Shown here piece by piece: positions 57,942-64,000 of a stretch of 64,000 bases of DNA. Position 1 is the first letter of the stretch. Every line of letters begins with the position of its first letter. The notes beneath the pieces were generated by a model. That model did no database searches and was not told the DNA's origin. It saw only the letters and a list, made by a program, of their open reading frames with translations. A program made the translations under genes and the position numbers. The DNA is from Crocodylus rhombifer (Eukaryota; Chordata; Crocodylia; Crocodylidae): the NCBI GenBank assembly GCA_038503035.1, contig JAVSML010024593.1, positions 710,957 through 774,956 on the forward strand, read 5' to 3'.

Positions 57942-58725
57942 GGACTTTGAGCCTTTGTTGGCGTGTCCATATCCTAAGGGTGAAGGGACTGTCACACATT
58001 ATTCAATAGGACTCCTGCCAGCAGGAGGGGATTTGTTGAAAGCCTTGTCTGTCTTTGTCCAGAAGAAGGACAGGTCACAATATTAGGATTATAAAATAGT
58101 AATAATAAAGGGGGAGGAGGATTAAGTGGAAAAATCAGGATTCAGACTGGTTTGTAAATAATTCCTTGAACTGAAGGCACCTGTCCCCATAAAAAAAAAC
58201 AACCATAACCTTTCTACAGAACCAAACACTTTCCATTTCTCCTCCTTTGATTATAAAGTTACTAAAGAAAAAAAAGACAACATTGTTCTCAAGAACAGCT
58301 GTTCTTTAGCTACCTGCCTTTCTTGGTCTTTCATTTGTTTAGACCCAGTCTAAATGGTAACAATTTACCACATGGAAGCTAGTTGGAATTGAGTCATAAC
58401 TATAACATTAAAGGGAGCTGCTATTTTCCACAGCTGATGGATTGCTGGTATACTGAATGCCAAAGCCAGAGTAGGAACTAATCTTGTGAATATGAAAAAT
58501 TTAGAATGCCTCATTAAAGGGCAAATAGTTTGGATTTCAACAACAAACAGTATATGAAAGGCTAATCCAATACATGGATCTGACACAATATTGATATGTC
58601 AAATAAAAGTTAAATAAAGTCCTTAAAGGGAGAGATGGGCCACATGAGTGTAAAAAAAAAAGGTAAATAAGTGAAGGGAAAGTTTATAGGAAATAAACTA
58701 ATGAAGAAAACAAACCTGCCTAACA

Positions 58726-59319
58726 GGGCACTGATACAAGTGCAATTTGTAGTGTGATTGCTAGCCTGAAAGTGTTCTACAGCTGTGACACATGTGCACG
58801 GCTGCAGAGCACTTTAAAAGTGGCCGATCATGCAACAACTTAACCCTGATCTAGTAAGGGATTTCATGAAGGTGCTCCAAAGCATGCTGTCTGCAGAAAA
58901 GGAGTGAGGAGAAGTGGTGGGGGAAGACAGCTGTAGGCTGGGGCTTGCTCAGCCTAAGCTAGAAGTGGGGCAATGGATCAGAGCCCCAGCCTTACAGCCC
59001 ATCTCCAGCCCCTTTCCCCTCCAACTCAGGCTGGGCAAACCCCAGTCCACAGCTCTCTCTCCCACCCCTAGCCCCACACCATCACTTCCTGCAGACATCA
59101 CCAGAGCTGTGGGGGTGGGGAAAGGCACGGCTAGGGGAGAGAAGCTGCAGGCAGGCAGCTTCTCTACTGGATCAGCTCCAAAGTGGAGCCTATACCTCCT
59201 CCCCACCCAACCCAAGAGCAAACATTTGTTGGGTTGCAGGGGGAGGGTCACTTGAATTATTAGCGCTTTCTGTGAAGCACCATAAATCAGGGCAGGGAGC
59301 TGCAAGTCTGTCAGTGCCC
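58726..59319. mobile_element. MITE-like element with GGGCACTGA ends
   Basis: gggcactgatacaagtgcaa on the left and the complement of the right end (gggcactgacagacttgcag) match at about 15 of 20 positions. The flanks share aca. GC-rich, non-coding interior. Confidence 0.5.
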
Positions 59320-59807
59320 ACATGGTATGCTGCCAGCGATTCAATGATGTGAAAGCTGTTGTGAGGATGGACAATGCCCAGTGACTGGAAAGTGCACAGA
59401 AACTGAAAGATGACTAGCCACTCTGCACAGGTGTACAGACAAACAGTGAAAATGCAACAGTGGCTACAGGTAGGATGTGAGGTCTCAAGTGAAGGGGAAG
59501 CTGTTTTTATAAAATCAATGTGAAAAAGCTTTAAACCCAAACAAAAAAAAGCCAACTAGAAGTATGCATAAATAGCCTGTGTTTGTCTTGTTTATGTACA
59601 AGTGCATAAGAGTCTATAATATAGCAACCCAAATACTACAGATCTTTTGATTTCTCTGTATGTGAAGTGCTTGACCTAGTTAAAAAGTATATGCTAAAGA
59701 GCACATCAGAGCAATAACAGACATAAATGTGCTAATGCACGATATAAAAATCTGATCATAGGAAATAAATATCTCCCAAATATATATGCATGAGTGTGCA
59801 TCTCTGT

Positions 59808-60230
59808 GGGCATGTCTACATGAGATGCTGACTGCAGAGTAGACTAATTAGCTCTGCAGTAAACATTGCACATCTACATGTGTGCCCCTATTAAGCTGGA
59901 GTAAACTAATTAACTGCACAGCAAGATAGTATTTGTAAGTACAAGTACTATCCTGCTGTGGAGTTTTTTTACTCTGCAGTAGTGAATGTGTAGATGCTGC
60001 CCCAGCTGGCTGCAGAGCAGGAGCTGCCTACTGGCTATCCCTGCACTGGAACACCCTTGTGCCCCAGCCATCCCTTCTGCAGCACGTTGTGCTGTGGGGA
60101 ACAGCCCCTGGCTGGCAGGCTGACCCTCGGATCCCCCTGTCAGCTGGAGCTGCTCCAACCTGGCTCAACATGCTGCAGCAATAAGCTCCAGAGTTTATTG
60201 CTTTGCATGAAATACATATGTAGATGCACC
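59808..60230. mobile_element. MITE with GGGCATGTCTACATG ends, same family as 31538-32031
   Basis: The left end gggcatgtctacatgagatg and the complement of the right end (ggtgcatctacatatgtatt) are inverted repeats. ggagtaaactaattaa, tactatcctgc, ctggaacacccttgtgcccc and cagagtttatt blocks are shared with 31538-32031 in the same order. Confidence 0.7.
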
Positions 60231-63190
60231 TTATGTGTGTGTCTGTGTGCGGAATTTTTTTATGACACACAACATATTCCATAAGTCTGGAAAAGGACAT
60301 AGCATAAGAGTAGCATAACATCACAGCAGCTGGCCTCATTCAGAAAGTAGAAGCTCCACTTAATTCAAATCATTCCTTATTAGAGAAAAGTGGAGATGGA
60401 ATGAGATGTTTAATTAAGCCAAAGGAGTGGAACAAAAATATCATGAAGGGGCACTTCCATTTGCACGCAGGTAATGAAAAATGTTAGCTCAGATGACAGG
60501 AACTATTTTTTTCAATAAATTAGATGTATTGCCAGGATTTTGGCAGATTAGATAAAGAAATTGCCAAAGCATGCTCTTTAAATTTACCAGTTGGCAGATA
60601 CTGCTTTTTTAAAATTGCCTTTCTGAGTGTTTGGCATGAGATGGTATTTCAGTATATATACATTATCTTAGAAACTAGAAGGTCTTACAAAAGTCAAGAT
60701 GTACATAGTTACTATGAGAGTTGAAGACAACACTACTAATAAAAATCAGAAATGACTGCAGAGTACCAGAAATATAAAGAAGAAACAAATTCACCAGGGA
60801 AAATGTCATTTTCAATAGAAATAAAATCATCTTATTAAGAGAGAAATCACCTTATTGGGAGAGCAATTACCCACAAAGCAAATTATATCTGATGATTTTA
60901 AGATACAAGCAATTCCAAACATGCAGGTACCTGAAGATAAAAGACAGATTGTAGAATATGTTGAATTGTGTCAACTTTTTTATTCCTATTTGTGCACCTC
61001 ATATATTTAGCCTAAGGAAACTCCTTCAGAAATAAACAAAATGGGTCTGGATGCAGAAGCATGAAAGACATTTAAAAGATTTGAAGTATGTACTGACCTT
61101 GACACCAGTCCTACATTTCTTTTTGGATACAGCAAAACATTCTCCACAAATGTTTCAAAGAGAGGATTTGGGAGCTGTATTGCTACATCGAATGCGGCTG
61201 AATTTCTGCCTGTAATATGTAGCATCAGACTTTTGACTGCATTAGAAAAAAAATGTGAACAAATCATAAAAGAAACTTTTACCCTGGCATGTGGCTCTAT
61301 AGTTTAACAATTTTCAGTATCATCAGTTTCAAGATTGAAAAAAGACATAAGCTACTGATTTTCAAATACACAAGAGAAATAATTTGGAGATGCACCACCA
61401 AGGATACAAAGAATTACTTTGAAAATAAGAAAAAAAATGATGTCATCTTGGGCTTATGGACTTCATCTTGTCATTTCACACATGACAAAGTTACTATGAG
61501 AGTTGAAGACTCATAGTATGCTCTCTGTCAAGAGCATATATTATGGTTGACAAATGAGTGATCTGGAAAAAGTAGTAAACGATATGGAAATTAACACAAC
61601 TAACGATGAAACACTATACAGAAATATGAACTATATAGAAAAATCAGCTCTTTCCCACCTGCATACTCCCTGCATCATTTTCAGTGATTTCAGGAGTATT
61701 TGTAAAAGTCCAATACCTATCAAAATATTGTGAAAGACCTAAAAGAGTTTAAATTTGCTGATATTTATATAATTCATATTTGTAAATTTGTATCTGTCTC
61801 TGTAGCAGTGCAGCCCAAGACCTAATATTGAGATATTTGTGGAAATGTATACTTTTGTATAAAGTTATATAAATTATATCAAGCAAGTTTGATGGCAATC
61901 AACTCCTACCAAAAATCATAAATACCAATTAGTTAATTCTTCTCCAGCTCCTTCACATTCCTGCAAACTGTCTAGCCCCATTCCTACTCCTCCCTTTCCA
62001 TACTCCACTACTTCCACTGTTGCTCCTGACATTTTTCTATTCATCTGATAGCCCTGAGAGAGCTCCAGAGGTTCTTTACTGCCCGCCTAGGTTTGAGAAT
62101 TTGGAGGGCAGCGAGAGCCAGAATTGAATTGGGAGCTTCCAGCTGGCTGAGAGCACACACTCTTCAGATGGATCTGCAGTCAAAGGGCTAAGCATACATC
62201 AAAAACAGTAAATTCTTGGACTCAGCTAAAACTTAGAAATGTCATCATGAATCATTTAGCCCTGGGTACCACTAAGCAAACAGATTAGCAAACTGTGGAG
62301 TGTATGTAGTGAATAATTTACTAAAGCAGTTGGTCTAGGCCTTTGGTGACATTCATCCCTGTAGTATGTATGTAGCTCCTATGAAGATATACCTGCTTTA
62401 TTCTCCACAGATGAGGATGGTTACAGGAGCCAGGGTTGGCTAGGTTAATTGAGGTATCTGATGCTCATTTTCAGGAAATCAGATACGGATTTTATACTTT
62501 CTTCATGATTTCTTTAACTCAAGTGCAGTGCAAGGAACTATGATTTGGCTCTGAAAGACTAAATACTTAATATAAATACAATGTAGAATAATTATTATAC
62601 TATTGGCAACAAAATGAAGCAAGTATGTCTCTTTAATTTCATTAGGGAATGTCAGGATTATTGGCATTTATTTTCAAAGGTCCATTTCTTGTGTGAAACA
62701 TGATTTGGGGTACATAACTATCAGCTCTTTTGCTATTTGAATTAGTTATAACAGAAAGATTATAGAGATGGGATATTAAAAGTCCAATATAGAACTTATT
62801 CACAAAGATATATGCAACTCCAACTGAGTTATATACCTCAGATTTAAGTGGTATATTTATAAAACTGCATCTGTGTGTTAGGTGAAATGATGTATGATGT
62901 CTCTCTCAGTAATCCATCTAATTACATAGAATCAAGATGCAAAATCTTAATCATAATTTTAACAAATAAACTGTTGTGAAAGAATCATGTCTGTTATGTA
63001 ACTGAAAAATGCCAAAAATGTACATAAATCTAGTGTTATGTTTATCCAGTATTCCACTGGAAGCTCATTGAAAGTCTCTGCTCATGATTTATATTTCATT
63101 AATAAGGTCTATTCTAGATTATATTTTTCAGATTTATGACCGTACTTCTACAATTAAAAACCCAGTTGGACAGAATTCAAGCAGTAGCTC
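60231..63190. other. AT-rich intronic sequence with an unresolved old repeat
   Basis: agttactatgagagttgaag plus ac is present at both 60707-60728 and 61489-61510 (22 bp identical). Between them a + frame near 60860-61014 is open for about 50 codons (ISDDFKIQAIPNMQVPEDKR). No family recognised. The rest shows nothing. Confidence 0.4.
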
Positions 63191-63206
63191 TAAAAGTACA
63201 TTTGTC

Positions 63207-63210
<4 letters not shown>

Positions 63211-63243
<33 letters not shown>

Positions 63244-63259
63244 GTGCGTGTGTGTGTGC
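63211..63259. repeat. (TG)n microsatellite
   Basis: About 49 bp of TG with two or three TGCG interruptions. Confidence 0.95.
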
Positions 63260-64000
63260 ATTAGGTAGTTTGCTTCTGAAATCTTCCTTTTGCCACCAAG
63301 GTATAACGTTACTTTGAACAGTAAACTCAAGTGATATATTTAGTTGTGACCATTGATTTTAATCTGGAAATTGGCTGCTCTAGTACAATTACTAATATCA
63401 TGCACCTAATGAATATTTGAAATAGATAAACTTATAATAACATTTGTTTAAATAATTTATATCTAATATGGAGTGGAATGTTCTATAAATAGTATTCAAT
63501 TTTAAATCATTATGGAGAAATTTATCAAGTAAGTAACACTGGTAAGGACTGGAATGGAAAATTAGCCAATTTTCTGTCTGGTTAGAAGCAGTTCAAGATA
63601 TATATTGGACATGTATAGACATACTCCCGTAAGCAATAAAAAGTTATTATTTCATTCTAAAATCTCTTTGCACTTCTTCCAGTGGAGAATGTATCTTAGA
63701 GAATGAAATGTTGTTTACCAAGATTAGCTTTATGTCTCTAGCCTAAGAATATACAGTCTGAACAATCTGATTTTAACAGAAGTTGTTAGTGTCCCAAATT
63801 ACAATATTATTTCAATACTCTATTAAAAATACTGTAAGAACTGTTTAAAACTAATCCCTTGACCATGTTTTTGCAAACATCAGTGATCCTCAAGTGTTGG
63901 TGGTGCCATCGTGTGGCAGATGCAGTGTTGCTGGAAGGTTGCTTCCTTCTGATTTGAGCTGTAGCTTCTTGTTCTTTGTTTTGATCCTCTTTACTTGTTT
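63260..64000. other. AT-rich intronic sequence, nothing recognised
   Basis: No gene or repeat end that I can support before the window ends. Confidence 0.5.

Noticed and set aside
63211..63259. TG tract as a functional splice regulator
   Set aside because: No exon nearby; an ordinary microsatellite.

Overview
The window reads as a piece of vertebrate, most probably crocodilian, nuclear genome. The grounds are a dense load of CR1-type LINEs with (CTATGAAA)n or (TCTATGAT)n tails, many short inverted-repeat (MITE-like and hAT-like) DNA elements, MIR-type SINE remnants, Penelope-like tails, and long AT-rich non-coding stretches. The crocodilian call is inference; a turtle or other archosauromorph is the main alternative.

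Only one host coding segment can be supported. It is a 91-bp internal exon at 44101-44191 on the + strand with a good acceptor and a perfect gtaagt donor. It encodes the S1-S2 part of a KCNQ-family voltage-gated potassium channel, closest to KCNQ5. On that reading, 1-44100 lies in intron 1 and 44192-64000 in intron 2. KCNQ5 is known for very large early introns, which fits a 64-kb window with a single exon.

The rest is mobile-element archaeology. 1-400: two CR1 tails. 485-1022: a direct plus foldback repeat. 2040-3095: three Penelope-like tails with degenerate hammerhead cores. 3984-7800: a composite of three CR1 subfamilies (called A, B, C here), including one nested insertion and one mosaic. 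8346-9247 and 13457-15063: truncated CR1s. 15440-20330: MIR pieces, a palindromic MITE, a C/A-rich tract and a TIR element. 23380-23870: GC blocks in alternating orientation. 24192-26990: a MITE-like element split by a CR1-B with a 564-codon reverse transcriptase frame. 27130-30080: a long decayed antisense CR1-B. 31538-32323: two MITEs back to back. 38828-39960: a MIR split by a solo LTR. 42122-42941: a hAT and a MITE. 46470-51030: a GC-rich element split by a nearly complete antisense CR1-C. 51549-60230: more MITEs and hATs. 57838-57941: a 10-N gap flanked by identical 47-bp sequences.

The most interesting object is the CR1-C at 47295-50765. Its 950-codon ORF2 (endonuclease plus reverse transcriptase) is uninterrupted. 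The esterase-like ORF1 before it ends in a textbook U UUA AAC slippery heptamer directly abutting its stop codon, and the -1 frame entered there runs open into ORF2. That suggests ORF2 could be expressed by programmed -1 frameshifting, which I cannot test here.
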